Shown: positions 51,267 through 59,735 of the stretch, in pieces
Layout of the letters: each line of letters begins with the position of its first letter
Position numbering within the stretch: the stretch's first letter is position 1
Assembly (NCBI GenBank): GCA_963821275.1
Contig: CAWGDF010000011.1
Span: 372,001-436,000 of the forward strand
DNA from: JACVRW01 sp963821275
GTDB taxonomy: Bacteria > Actinomycetota > Thermoleophilia > Solirubrobacterales > Thermoleophilaceae
DNA: 64,000 nt
Direction: 5' to 3'
Program-made: the position numbers and the translations under genes
The notes under the pieces: generated by a model
Database searches by the model: none
What the model was told of the DNA's origin: nothing
What the model saw: the letters and a program-made list of their open reading frames with translations, nothing else

Positions 51267-52403
51267 CTACGCCCCCGGAAGCAGCCCGCTCTGTCTCGCC
51301 ACCGCGGCGGCCGGGCGGTCGAGATCGTCGAGCACGCCGTCGAGGCGGTCTCCGGCCAGGTCCACCACCTTGGCACTGAGCGCGTCGGTGTCCATGGGCC
51401 GCTGCGGAGATCCGAGGGCGGCCTCCACGCGGGCGATCTCCTCGCCCCCGGCGCTCAATCGTGCCTCGGACTCGAGCAGAGAGCGGTCCGTGCGGACCTC
51501 GATCCCGCCGGCATGCCGCCGCGTCTCGGCCTCGACCCCCTCGAAGCTGGCGAGCGACGGTGTCCCGTGCCGGAGCGTGTACGCCGTCAGGTAGGAGATC
51601 GAGAACTTGGCCTGAAGGCCGTCCCGGACGTCGGGGCCGTAGGTCGCGGCCTGCAGCGAGAGGGGGTGCACGGTCACCGCCACCTGATCGGGGCGCTTCT
51701 CGCGCACGCGGTCGGCGGCCTCGATCGCCCCGTGGGTCTGCAGGCAACAGGGCCAGGCCTTGATCCAGTTGCGCTCGATCGCCGGTTCGGCCGGGTCCGG
51801 CTCGGCGAGCCGTCCTCCCGTCGCGTCCGCGAAGCCCTGGGCAGCGGAGCCCAGCGGCACGCGCGCCCCGGCTGCGGCCAGGCGCGCCGCGCGCACCCCG
51901 TCCGCCGCGGCGAAGCCCACCTGCAGCGACTTGCCGTCCGATCCGAACGCCGCCCGCAGCCCGGCGGCGCCGACCAGCGCGAGGGCCTTGGCGCTCTCCT
52001 GCCGCTCGCCCTCCAGACCGAGCAGCCGGGCCGCCGCGACGGCCGCCCCCACACCGCCGCACACCGCCGTGGGATGGAAGCCGGCGTCGTAGAGGGCGGG
52101 ATGGCTGGCCCGCGCGAGCGCGCCCATGGCCTCGAAGCCGGCGGCATAGGCGGCGAGGACCTCCCCCAGGGAGATGTTCAGCTCGGCGCCGACGAGTAGC
52201 GCCGCCGGGGCGGTGGGGGCGCTGAGGTGGGCGATGCCGGGCAGGTAGGTGTCGTCGAAGTCGAGCACGTGGCCGGCGGTGGCGGCCGCCAGCAGCGGGT
52301 CGCCAAGCGCCGCGGCCGCCTGCGCGGCCGGCTCCTCCCGTCCGCGCAGCGCGCAGGCCAGCCAGTCGAGGAAGGCCACCGCGTGGCGCGGGTCAGCCGC
52401 CAC
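51267..52403 (-). CDS. MmgE/PrpD family protein
   Basis: About 378 residues from GTG 52403, overlapping the NYN gene end. The family (2-methylcitrate dehydratase/cis-aconitate decarboxylase type) blocks are present: ATAGHVLDFDDTYLPGIAHLSAPTAPAAL, GFHPTAVCGGVGAAVAAARLLGL, and NWIKAWPCCLQTHGAIEAA. At 378 residues it is shorter than the usual ~450. With methylmalonyl-CoA mutase genes in the same window it could belong to propionate metabolism, but no prpC or prpB is present here, so the substrate is open. Confidence 0.83.
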   Translation of the reverse strand: MAADPRHAVAFLDWLACALRGREEPAAQAAAALGDPLLAAATAGHVLDFDDTYLPGIAHLSAPTAPAALLVGAELNISLGEVLAAYAAGFEAMGALARASHPALYDAGFHPTAVCGGVGAAVAAARLLGLEGERQESAKALALVGAAGLRAAFGSDGKSLQVGFAAADGVRAARLAAAGARVPLGSAAQGFADATGGRLAEPDPAEPAIERNWIKAWPCCLQTHGAIEAADRVREKRPDQVAVTVHPLSLQAATYGPDVRDGLQAKFSISYLTAYTLRHGTPSLASFEGVEAETRRHAGGIEVRTDRSLLESEARLSAGGEEIARVEAALGSPQRPMDTDALSAKVVDLAGDRLDGVLDDLDRPAAAVARQSGLLPGA

Positions 52404-52782
52404 CGGCCGTCTCCTCGAGCCGCTCGCGGAACGCGCGAACCCCGACCACGTTCGCGCCGCTCGAGCGCACCCGTCCCGCCAGCGTGGAGTCCGAGGTGAC
52501 AACCGTCAGGTCCGCGGGCCGGGCGGCGCCGGCCACGAGCCGGGCGATGTCGTCGTCGGCGGCGTTCGGCCCCCGTCTCGAGGCGAAGGCCACCTCGAGA
52601 TCCGGACGGTCATTCAGCTCAATGGGCCGGCCGTCGAAGACCACGGTGACGGGCTGGCCGCTGGCGGTCGCGAAGCGCCCCAGCTCCTCGGCCAGCGAGC
52701 GCATGGCGCCGGGGCGGTCGCGCCACCAACCGTCCGGGCGCGAGCCGATCAGGTTCATCCCGTCGACAATCCAGCGGGTCAC
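52393..52782 (-). CDS. NYN-domain (YacP-like) ribonuclease-like protein
   Basis: About 129 residues from GTG 52782 (VTRWIVDGMNLIGSRPDGWW). The PIN-like/NYN catalytic Asp set is visible in IVDGMNL, VVFDGRPIEL, AADDDIARLV and VVTSDSTLAGRV. Rae1/YacP-type proteins cut RNA. GTGA overlap with the SDR stop and 11-bp overlap with the MmgE/PrpD gene. Confidence 0.82.
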   Translation of the reverse strand: MTRWIVDGMNLIGSRPDGWWRDRPGAMRSLAEELGRFATASGQPVTVVFDGRPIELNDRPDLEVAFASRRGPNAADDDIARLVAGAARPADLTVVTSDSTLAGRVRSSGANVVGVRAFRERLEETAGGG

Positions 52783-53558
52783 GGTCGGCCGGTGAGGCTG
52801 TGGCTGAGCTCCCACAGCCGCCTCCGCGCCTCGGGATCGTAGGCCTGCGACTGGGCGCTGGACTCGCTCGTGCCCTCGAAGAAGCGACCGCTCACGCCGT
52901 CCAGCTCCGGGTCGGCGACCAGCCGCACCACCGCCTCCATGCCCTCCCCCACGGAAGTGCGCGAGCGCCCGAAGGTCGAGCGCACCATCTTCGTGTCCAT
53001 CAGGGTGGCCGGGTGCAGAGCGTTGACGGTCACATCGCGATCGCTCACGCGCTCCGCCAGGTCCAGTGTGAACATCACCTGGGCCAGCTTGCTGCGGGCA
53101 TAGGCGGTGTAGGCGTCGTAGCCACGCTCGTACCCGGGGTCGTCGAAGTCGAGCGGCGCCTGCCCGATCGAGGACACGTTCACTATGCGCGCCGGCTCGC
53201 GCAGCCGGGGCAGCAGGAGAAGCGTGAGCAGGAAGTGGCTGAGGTGGTTCACCGCGAGGGTGAGCTCGTAGCCGTCCTGGCTCTCGCGGCGCTCCGGCAC
53301 AATCTGGCCGGCGTTGCAGACCAGCGTGTCGAGCTGGTCGACCTCGCCGGCGAGGCGCCGAACCTCGTCCAGCGAGGCCAGGTCGGCCACCCTTGTGTGC
53401 TCGCTTCCGATCGCCTCGGCGGCCGCCGCGGTTCGGCCCGGATCCCGGCCGTGGACTATCACCGCGGCTCCTCGCCGTACCAGCTCCGCGGCGACCTCCC
53501 TGCCAAGGCCGTCGCTCGAGCCGGTCACCAGGATGGTCTGCTGATCGAGCGGCCTCAC
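52779..53558 (-). CDS. Short-chain dehydrogenase/reductase
   Basis: 259 residues. NAD(P)-binding TILVTGSSDGLGREVA, NAG motif LDTLVCNAGQIVP, catalytic Ser in IVNVSSIGQ and Tyr-x3-Lys in YTAYARSKLAQ. The short form with an early insertion resembles retinol dehydrogenase-like SDRs. GTGA overlap with the NYN gene. Substrate unknown. Confidence 0.9.
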   Translation of the reverse strand: MRPLDQQTILVTGSSDGLGREVAAELVRRGAAVIVHGRDPGRTAAAAEAIGSEHTRVADLASLDEVRRLAGEVDQLDTLVCNAGQIVPERRESQDGYELTLAVNHLSHFLLTLLLLPRLREPARIVNVSSIGQAPLDFDDPGYERGYDAYTAYARSKLAQVMFTLDLAERVSDRDVTVNALHPATLMDTKMVRSTFGRSRTSVGEGMEAVVRLVADPELDGVSGRFFEGTSESSAQSQAYDPEARRRLWELSHSLTGRP

Positions 53559-53731
53559 CGCCGGCCCCGGAGGAAGAGCACGACGGCCGCGATCAGCAGG
53601 AGGCCGGCGGCCGCCTGCGCGGCGAGGCTGACCCCGACGCTCTGGCCCTCGGTCGCGTTGCGGATCAGGGCGAACATCACGGAGGCGCCGAAGAACAGCA
53701 CGAGCGCCCAGAGCAGTGTGTTGCGATCCAC
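53555..53731 (-). CDS. Small two-TM membrane protein
   Basis: 58 residues from GTG 53731 (VDRNTLLWALVLFFGASVMF). Two hydrophobic segments (LLWALVLFFGASVMFALI; AAQAAAGLLLIAAVVLFL) and a basic end. ATGA-type overlap with the SDR start. No known family; divergent from the EamA transporter. Confidence 0.65.
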   Translation of the reverse strand: MDRNTLLWALVLFFGASVMFALIRNATEGQSVGVSLAAQAAAGLLLIAAVVLFLRGRR

Positions 53732-53769
53732 GCGGGGGGAGGTTATCCCCGTGGGTAGGCTCGTCCTCC

Positions 53770-54762
53770 GTGACCGACCGGCCCGCGCTTGCCGCCGCGC
53801 TGGGCGCCCTGGTGATCGCGTTCTCGGCGATCCTGGTGCGCCTCGCAGAGGTGTCGCCCTCGACGGCGGCCTTCTTCCGCTGCCTCTACGCGTTGCCCGC
53901 ACTGGGTCTGCTGGCCCTCTTGGAGCGCCGGCGCTACGGGCCTCCGTCCAGCCGCGAGCGGCGCCTGGCCTGGCTCGCGGGCCTCTTCCTGGCCGCCGAC
54001 CTGGTCTTCTGGCACCACTGCATCGCGGCTGTCGGCGCCGGTCTGGCCACCGTCCTGGCCAACGTTCAGGTGGTGTTCGTCGGCCTGCTCGCCTGGATGG
54101 CCCTCGGCGAGCGGCCCAGCGGTCGCTCGGTCGCCTCGGTTCCCGTCGTGCTCTTCGGGGTGGTGCTGATCTCCGGAGCGGTCGGCGCCGGCGCCTACGG
54201 CGCCGATCCCGCGCTGGGGGCGTTGTACGGGCTGGCCACCGCGGTGAGCTACGCCCTGTTTCTCCTGATCCTGCGGCAGGGCAACGCCGATGCGCGGCGG
54301 CCGGCGGGAGCGCTGTTCGACGCCAGCCTCACGGCTGCCGCCGGCTCGGCGCTCGCCGGCGTCGTGATCGGTGACCTCGACTGGGTGCCGGCGCCCGAGT
54401 CCCAGGCCTGGCTGGTCCTGCTCGCGCTGTCCTCGCAGGTGCTGGGCTGGCTCTTGATCTCGATGTCGCTGCCGCGGCTGCCGGCCCTGATCACCTCGAT
54501 CGTGTTGATGCTGCAGCCCGTCGGCGCGGTGCTGCTGGGCGCCCTGCTCTTGTCCGAGGCCCCATCCGCGGTGCAGCTCCTGGGGGTGCTCGTGGTTCTC
54601 GGCGGTGTCACGGCGGCCACCGCGGGCCCGGGGGCCGTCGGTTTGGCGTCTCAACGAGAATGTCCCCGCCCATGTCAGAGACCCGGCCGGCCCGCCGACC
54701 CTCCCTCCGTTGACCGAGTTCCGCGAGCTGACGGAGCTCGAGCTCGGGCAGCTAAACGATGA
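53770..54762 (+). CDS. EamA/DMT-superfamily transporter
   Basis: About 330 residues from GTG 53770. Ten hydrophobic segments in two EamA repeats: FSAILVRLAEVSPSTAAFFRCLYALPALGLLAL and VFWHHCIAAVGAGLATVLANVQVVFVGLLAWM in the first, VLMLQPVGAVLLGALLLSEAPSAVQLLGVLVVLGG near the end of the second. The final ~50 residues after VTAATAG are Pro/Arg-rich and overlap the next gene; that tail may be out-of-frame read-through. Exported metabolite unknown. Confidence 0.85.
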   Translation: MTDRPALAAALGALVIAFSAILVRLAEVSPSTAAFFRCLYALPALGLLALLERRRYGPPSSRERRLAWLAGLFLAADLVFWHHCIAAVGAGLATVLANVQVVFVGLLAWMALGERPSGRSVASVPVVLFGVVLISGAVGAGAYGADPALGALYGLATAVSYALFLLILRQGNADARRPAGALFDASLTAAAGSALAGVVIGDLDWVPAPESQAWLVLLALSSQVLGWLLISMSLPRLPALITSIVLMLQPVGAVLLGALLLSEAPSAVQLLGVLVVLGGVTAATAGPGAVGLASQRECPRPCQRPGRPADPPSVDRVPRADGARARAAKR

Positions 54763-55339
54763 ACAGCTCGTCGACTACCTGCGGGCCGCGCGCGAGGCGG
54801 GGCGCCCCGGGGCCATGGGCCCCGCGATTGGCGTGCTCGTCATCGGCTACTGGGACACGCTCGTCGCCCGGGCACGCCTCAAGCTGCCCGAGGCCGACGT
54901 GGAGGACGTGGCCGCGGAGGCGATGATGAGCGCGCTGGCCTCCGCGTTCGACGGCCGCTCGGTGGGCGAGTTCCGCAGCTGGCTGCACACGATCCTGAGC
55001 CGGCGCATCGCCGACCACTTCGAGGCCCGCAAGCGGCGGCCGGCCACCACCGAGCTGGCCTCCGAGCACGTCGGCGAGGACGAGGTCTGGGGCAGCGAGC
55101 CGGCGCAGCCGTTCGAGGGCGACGCCCTCTTCGCGCAGGAGTGCCTGCAGAGGGCCTACGACGAGCTGACCGAGCCCCGCCACCGGCAGGTGATCGACCT
55201 GTACGTGCTGGGCCCGCACTCGGCGGGCGAGACCGCGGCCCTCGTGGGCTCCGGCATGACCGAGGCGAACGTCCATCAGATCTCGTCGCGCTTCCAGAAG
55301 CGGTTCCGCGAGCTGCTCGAGGGCGAGGACAGGCGATGA
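54710..55339 (+). CDS. Sigma-70 family (ECF-like) RNA polymerase sigma factor
   Basis: About 209 residues. Region 2: GYWDTLVARARLKLPEADVEDVAAEAMMSALASAFDGR...FRSWLHTILSRRIADHFEARKRRP. Region 4: LQRAYDELTEPRHRQVIDLYVLGPHSAGETAALVGSGMTEANVHQISSRFQKRFRELL. The start is uncertain: TTG 54710 gives a sensible N-terminus (LTEFRELTELELGQLND), but the frame is open up to 54605. The stop overlaps the next gene's ATG. First of a coupled trio with an HTH protein and an ImmA/IrrE peptidase. Confidence 0.85.
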   Translation: MTEFRELTELELGQLNDEQLVDYLRAAREAGRPGAMGPAIGVLVIGYWDTLVARARLKLPEADVEDVAAEAMMSALASAFDGRSVGEFRSWLHTILSRRIADHFEARKRRPATTELASEHVGEDEVWGSEPAQPFEGDALFAQECLQRAYDELTEPRHRQVIDLYVLGPHSAGETAALVGSGMTEANVHQISSRFQKRFRELLEGEDRR

Positions 55340-55950
55340 CCGACGTCGAGCGGCTGTTCGCGGACTACAAGGCGCTCCACCAGGGCGGCGGAGCGGCCGA
55401 TCCGCGCCCCTTCCTCGAGCGCCTCGAGGGCACCGACCGGGAGCAGCTGGCCGGCCTGATCGACGCCTACCTGGCGCGCGCGCCGCGGCGGCCGGGCTCC
55501 ATGCCGGCCCCTGCGGCGGCGGTCGCTGAGTCGCTCGAGCGCTCCCTGGCCGGCTCGAGCGGCCTCTGGCCCTCGCTGCTTCCCCGGCTGCGCAACCGGG
55601 CCCGCATCCGGCGGGCCGACCTGGTGGCCGAGCTGGCCGCGCGGCTCGGCGCCCAGGCGCAGCAGCCCAAGGTCGCCTCCTACTACCACCAGATGGAGCA
55701 GGGACTCTTGCCCGCCTCCGGCGTCTCGGACGCGGTGCTGGAGGCGCTCGGCCGGATCGTGGGCTACGGCGCGGAGGGGTTGCGGCGGGCGGGCGCGATG
55801 CCCGCGCCCGGCGGGCCGGCGCCGGCGGCCGGGGCCGTGTTCACCCGCCCCGCTCCCGGGGACGTCCCGGCGCCCGAGGCCAGCGCCCAGCCCGGACCCC
55901 CGGGAGAGGCGGAGTGGGATCAGGTCGACCGGCTCTTTCGCGGGGGATGA
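55336..55950 (+). CDS. HTH-type protein partnered with the sigma factor
   Basis: 204 residues. Residues 1-50 (MTDVERLFADYKALHQGGG...PFLERLEGTDREQLAGLIDAYLAR) are helical. Residues ~75-140 (LRNRARIRRADLVAELAARLGAQAQQPKVASYYHQMEQGLLPASGVSDAVLEALGRIVG) look like an XRE-type helix-turn-helix. The tail is Pro/Ala-rich and ends EWDQVDRLFRGG. ATGA overlaps at both ends. A likely partner or substrate of the ImmA/IrrE protease; whether it restrains the sigma factor is inferred. Confidence 0.7.
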   Translation: MTDVERLFADYKALHQGGGAADPRPFLERLEGTDREQLAGLIDAYLARAPRRPGSMPAPAAAVAESLERSLAGSSGLWPSLLPRLRNRARIRRADLVAELAARLGAQAQQPKVASYYHQMEQGLLPASGVSDAVLEALGRIVGYGAEGLRRAGAMPAPGGPAPAAGAVFTRPAPGDVPAPEASAQPGPPGEAEWDQVDRLFRGG

Positions 55951-56525
55951 GGAACCTGGCCGCCGCCTCCGCGATCGACCAGCGCGCCGAGCGCGTGCTG
56001 GCCGGGGTGCCCGACTGGATCTGGAACGGCGCCAGCCTGCCCGTGCCGGTGGAGCACATCGCGGACTCCTGCTTCGGCCTGCACGTGCGCGACGTCGACG
56101 ACCTGAGCTCCGCGCCGGGGGTGCCCGCCCTGCCCGCGGGCCAGGGCCTGTCCGGGCTGCTGCTGCCCTCGAGGGGTGAGATCTGGGTCAACGCTGCCGA
56201 GGCTCGGGCCTGGCCTCCGCGGCGCCGCTTCACGATCGGCCACGAACTGGGCCACTGGTGCCTGCACAGGACCGGCGGGACCGTGTGGTGCCGCTCCCAC
56301 ACGGTGGATCCCGACGACGCCCCGCCGCCGGCGCGCCCGGCCTATCCGCCGGAGGAGAGCGAGGCCAACGAGTTCGCGGCCGCCTTGCTCATGCCCGCGG
56401 AGCTCGTCCGCCGCCACTACGAGCGCCTGCGGCGAAGCGATCCCCAGGGCTGCTTCCACCAGCTGTGCCGCACCTTCGGGGCCTCCGGGGCGGCCATGAG
56501 CCGGCGTCTGCGCCGCGTCATCTGA
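55947..56525 (+). CDS. ImmA/IrrE-type metallopeptidase
   Basis: 192 residues from ATG 55947. The zinc motif HExxH is in RFTIGHELGHWCLHRTGG (~residue 102), and the third ligand Glu is probably in PEESEANEFAAALLMPAEL, which is the ImmA/IrrE arrangement (E-x2-AN-x-FA). Family members cleave HTH repressors, as ImmA cuts ImmR and IrrE cuts DdrO, when stress occurs. Starts overlapping the HTH gene's stop, so the pair are made together. Confidence 0.88.
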   Translation: MRNLAAASAIDQRAERVLAGVPDWIWNGASLPVPVEHIADSCFGLHVRDVDDLSSAPGVPALPAGQGLSGLLLPSRGEIWVNAAEARAWPPRRRFTIGHELGHWCLHRTGGTVWCRSHTVDPDDAPPPARPAYPPEESEANEFAAALLMPAELVRRHYERLRRSDPQGCFHQLCRTFGASGAAMSRRLRRVI

Positions 56526-56553
56526 GCCGGGCCTGGGTACCATCGCCGCCGTC

Positions 56554-57687
56554 ATGGACCTCGACCTCTCCCACGAGCAGGAGGCGATCCGCTCGCTGGC
56601 GCGGGAGTTCGCCGAGGGCGAGGTGCGCCCCGCGGCCGGGGAGCTCGACCGCACCAAGAGCTTTCCCTACGCCATCGTCGCGAAGCTCGGCGAGCTGGGG
56701 CTGATGGGGATTCCCTATCCCGAGCGCTACGGCGGCGGCGGGGCGGACACACTCAGCTACGCGCTCGTCGTGGAGGAGCTGACCCGCGTGGACTCCAGCG
56801 TGGCCATCACCGTGGCCGCGCACACGAGCCTCGGCACCTGGCCGATCTACGCCTTCGGCTCCGACGAGCAGAAGGAAGCCTGGCTGCCCGCGCTGTGCTC
56901 GGGTGAGAAGCTCGGCGCCTTCGGGCTCACCGAGCCCGAGGCCGGCTCCGACGCGGGCAACACGCGCACCCGGGCGAGAGAGGAAAACGGCGACTGGGTG
57001 ATCGACGGCGCCAAGCAGTTCATCACCAACGCCGGCACCGACATCAGCGGCTGCGTCACGATCACAGCCCGGACGGGCGAGGACGAGGTGTCCAACCTGC
57101 TCGTCGCCAACGGCAGCCCCGGCTACGAGATCGGAGAGCCGTACCGCAAGATGGGCTGGCACGCGTCCGACACCCGGCCCCTGAGCTTCGAGGGCTGCCG
57201 CGTGCCCGAGGGCAACCTCGTCGGCCGTCGCGGCCAGGGCTTCCGGCAGTTCCTGCAGACCCTCGACGGCGGGCGCATCAGCGTGTCCGCGATGGGAGTC
57301 GGACTCGCGCAGGGCGCGCTCGACGAGGCCGTGGCCTACGCGAAGGAACGCCGCGCCTTCGGTCAGCCGATCGGCAAGTACCAGGCGATCCAGGCCAAGC
57401 TGGCCGACCTGTCGAGCGAGATCGAGGCCGCCCGGCTCCTCACCTACCGCGCTGCGCTCGAGAAGGACGCGGGCAAGCCATTCGCCCTCACCGCGGCGCA
57501 GGCCAAGCTCAAGACGGGCCGCCTGGCCGTACGCGCGAGCGAGGAGGCGGTGCAGGTGCACGGCGGCTACGGCTACATGGAGGAGTACCCGGTCTGCCGC
57601 TTCTATCGCGACGCCAAGGTCCTCACGATCGGCGAGGGCACCGACGAGGTGCAGCAGATGGTGATCGCGCGCGGGCTCGGCCTGTAA
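56554..57687 (+). CDS. Acyl-CoA dehydrogenase
   Basis: 377 residues. FAFGLTEPEAGSDAGNTRTRA is the FAD-facing signature (here FGLTEPEAGSD), SAMGVGLAQGALDEAVAYAKERRAFG, and the catalytic Glu in YRDAKVLTIGEGTDEVQQMV. Short/medium-chain type. Passes electrons to the ETF encoded at 22-24 kb. ATG at 56554 has a short leader after the ImmA gene (28 bp). Confidence 0.94.
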   Translation: MDLDLSHEQEAIRSLAREFAEGEVRPAAGELDRTKSFPYAIVAKLGELGLMGIPYPERYGGGGADTLSYALVVEELTRVDSSVAITVAAHTSLGTWPIYAFGSDEQKEAWLPALCSGEKLGAFGLTEPEAGSDAGNTRTRAREENGDWVIDGAKQFITNAGTDISGCVTITARTGEDEVSNLLVANGSPGYEIGEPYRKMGWHASDTRPLSFEGCRVPEGNLVGRRGQGFRQFLQTLDGGRISVSAMGVGLAQGALDEAVAYAKERRAFGQPIGKYQAIQAKLADLSSEIEAARLLTYRAALEKDAGKPFALTAAQAKLKTGRLAVRASEEAVQVHGGYGYMEEYPVCRFYRDAKVLTIGEGTDEVQQMVIARGLGL

Positions 57688-57748
57688 AGGTCTGAAAGCC
57701 CATGAAAGCGCGTGTAGGTTCGCCGCCTACCGGGTAGCAAAGCCCTTC

Positions 57749-59707
57749 ATGACCGGCGGGAACCCGCGGTCGGGGCGAAATCTCATCCTGATCGCCGTAG
57801 GACTGCTCGGGCTCGGAGCTCTGCTCCTGCTCGGGATCCAGATCGCCGGGGGCGATCTCGTGCTCGACGGCCTACTGCCCTTGGCCCTCGCGCTCGCAGC
57901 GGTGGCCGCGATTGCGGCCTGGGCCCACGAGCGCCGCTCGGCGCAAACCCGGTCCGCGCTGGGCGAGCGGCGGCGAGGCCAGATGGCGGAACGCCAGCGC
58001 GAGCTCGAGCAGCAGGCCAGGAAGGCGGGCGAGCGGGCGGCCAAGCTCGACGGGCAGCTGCGTGAGAGCCAGCGCCGCCTGCTGGCAGAGCAGCGCCTGC
58101 GCCTGCGGACCGAGCGGGCCCGCCAGGCCGAGCGCGGGTGGGCCCGCGAGCTGCGCGGCCAGGTGTCGCGCCTGTACCGGGAGCAGGGGCCCAGCGGCGA
58201 CCTGCGAGAGCTGATCCTCGCGACGGCGATGAAGCTCACGGACGCGGAGAAGGGCCTGCTGCTCTCGCGCCGGGATGAGGACGGCGACGGCAGGCTCGAC
58301 CTCGTCTGCGCCCAGGGGTTCGAACACGATCCCGCGGAGAGCCGCGTGGCCCAGCGCTTCGCTGACCGGGTCGTGGAGCGGGACGAGATCGTGCGCGAGG
58401 ACGACCCGGGCGAGGGCGACTCGCCCGTGGACGGCGAGATCGACACGCTGGTCGCGCTCCCGGTGTACATCAGCGACGACTTCCACGGCGTCGTCGTCTG
58501 CGCCAACCGGCCGAACGGCTTCGAGGACCTCGACGACGACGTCCTGCTCGCGCTCGGCGACCACGCGGGTGCGGTGCTCGAGAACAGCCGCCTGCACGGG
58601 CGCCTGCGGAGCTCGTATCTCGCGGTGGTGAGCATGCTGGCTGACGCGATCGACGCCAAGGACCCCTTCAGCCACGCCCACGCCGGCCAAGTCGCCGGCT
58701 ACGTCGAGGCGGTGGCCCGGAAGCTCGATTTCGACCCGCGGCGGCGGGAGCAGCTGCTGTTCGGGGCGCTGCTGCACGACATCGGGAAGCTGGGCATCAG
58801 CGAGCGCATCTTGCTCAAGGAGGGACCGCTCAGCCCCGAGGAGCGCGAGATCGTCGAGCTTCACCCGCTCATCGGTTGCCGGATCATCGACCGCGTCCCC
58901 GGCCTGGCAGACCTGGCACCCGCGATCCTCCACCATCACGAGCGCTGGGACGGCGAGGGCTACCCCGCCGGCCTCGAGGGCGAGGACATTCCGCTCGAGG
59001 CCCGGCTCATCGGCGTGGCCGACTGCTTCAGTGCGCTGGCCTCGAGCCGCCCCTACCGCCGGGCGGTCGGCATCGAAGAGGCGTGCCGCGAGATCGAGCG
59101 GGGCGCGGGCACGCAGTTCGATCCTGAGATCGCGCGTCTCTTCGTCGCCGAAGCCCGGCGCCGCCCGATTGCGCGCAGCGCCGACGGGTCGCTGGCCGCG
59201 GCGCTCGACAGCCCCGTCGTCCAGGCTCGCCGGGCGCCCGGCGAGCCGCTGCTGGGCCAGGGCCCGGCGTCGGCGCTCGACCAGCTCACCGGGCTCTACT
59301 CGCACCGCTACCTGCAGGAGGTGGCGGCGCTGGAGGCCAAGCGCGCCCCGCGCCACCGTCGGCCCTTTGCCCTGGTGATGGTCGAGCTGGCCGACCTGGG
59401 CGAGACCAACCGCGCCGAGGGCTACGCAGCCGGCGACGCGGCCCTGCGCGACGCCGCGCAGGTGGTCCAACAGGTGGTGGGCAGCGCGCCCGCCACGGTC
59501 GCGCGCTACAGCGGCCGGCGCATCGCCGCGCTGCTCCCGGGCACCGGGCACCACGAGGCGGCCGGCCTGGCCACCCGCACGATCGCCGAGATGGACGCAC
59601 GGCGGCTGCGGGCGCGCACGGGCGTGGCGGTCTGGCAGCACGGCGACCACGGCTCCGACGTCATCGCGCGGGCGCGCACGGTGCTCGAGGCCACCGTGGC
59701 TGGCTGA
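57749..59707 (+). CDS. Membrane-bound GAF/HD-GYP protein with degenerate GGDEF-like domain
   Basis: 652 residues. Two membrane segments (LILIAVGLLGLGALLLLGIQI; LLPLALALAAVAAIAAWAHE), a coiled coil (~70-145), a GAF domain (~145-280), HD-GYP (~285-455) and a C-terminal GGDEF-like fold. The HD-GYP has LLHDIGKLGISERIL, HPLIGCRI and HHHERWDGEGYPAGLEG, so metal-binding and substrate residues are intact and c-di-GMP cleavage is expected. The C-terminal domain has ARYSGRRIAALLPG where active cyclases have GGDEF, so it should not make c-di-GMP. Confidence 0.9.
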   Translation: MTGGNPRSGRNLILIAVGLLGLGALLLLGIQIAGGDLVLDGLLPLALALAAVAAIAAWAHERRSAQTRSALGERRRGQMAERQRELEQQARKAGERAAKLDGQLRESQRRLLAEQRLRLRTERARQAERGWARELRGQVSRLYREQGPSGDLRELILATAMKLTDAEKGLLLSRRDEDGDGRLDLVCAQGFEHDPAESRVAQRFADRVVERDEIVREDDPGEGDSPVDGEIDTLVALPVYISDDFHGVVVCANRPNGFEDLDDDVLLALGDHAGAVLENSRLHGRLRSSYLAVVSMLADAIDAKDPFSHAHAGQVAGYVEAVARKLDFDPRRREQLLFGALLHDIGKLGISERILLKEGPLSPEEREIVELHPLIGCRIIDRVPGLADLAPAILHHHERWDGEGYPAGLEGEDIPLEARLIGVADCFSALASSRPYRRAVGIEEACREIERGAGTQFDPEIARLFVAEARRRPIARSADGSLAAALDSPVVQARRAPGEPLLGQGPASALDQLTGLYSHRYLQEVAALEAKRAPRHRRPFALVMVELADLGETNRAEGYAAGDAALRDAAQVVQQVVGSAPATVARYSGRRIAALLPGTGHHEAAGLATRTIAEMDARRLRARTGVAVWQHGDHGSDVIARARTVLEATVAG

Positions 59708-59735
59708 GCGCCGCCCCGGGCCCATCCCGTCAGCC

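Noticed and set aside
54605..54709. N-terminal extension of the sigma factor back to 54605
   Set aside because: Would overlap the EamA gene by ~150 bases and gives an Arg/Pro-rich leader unlike sigma region 2; TTG 54710 preferred, though not proven.
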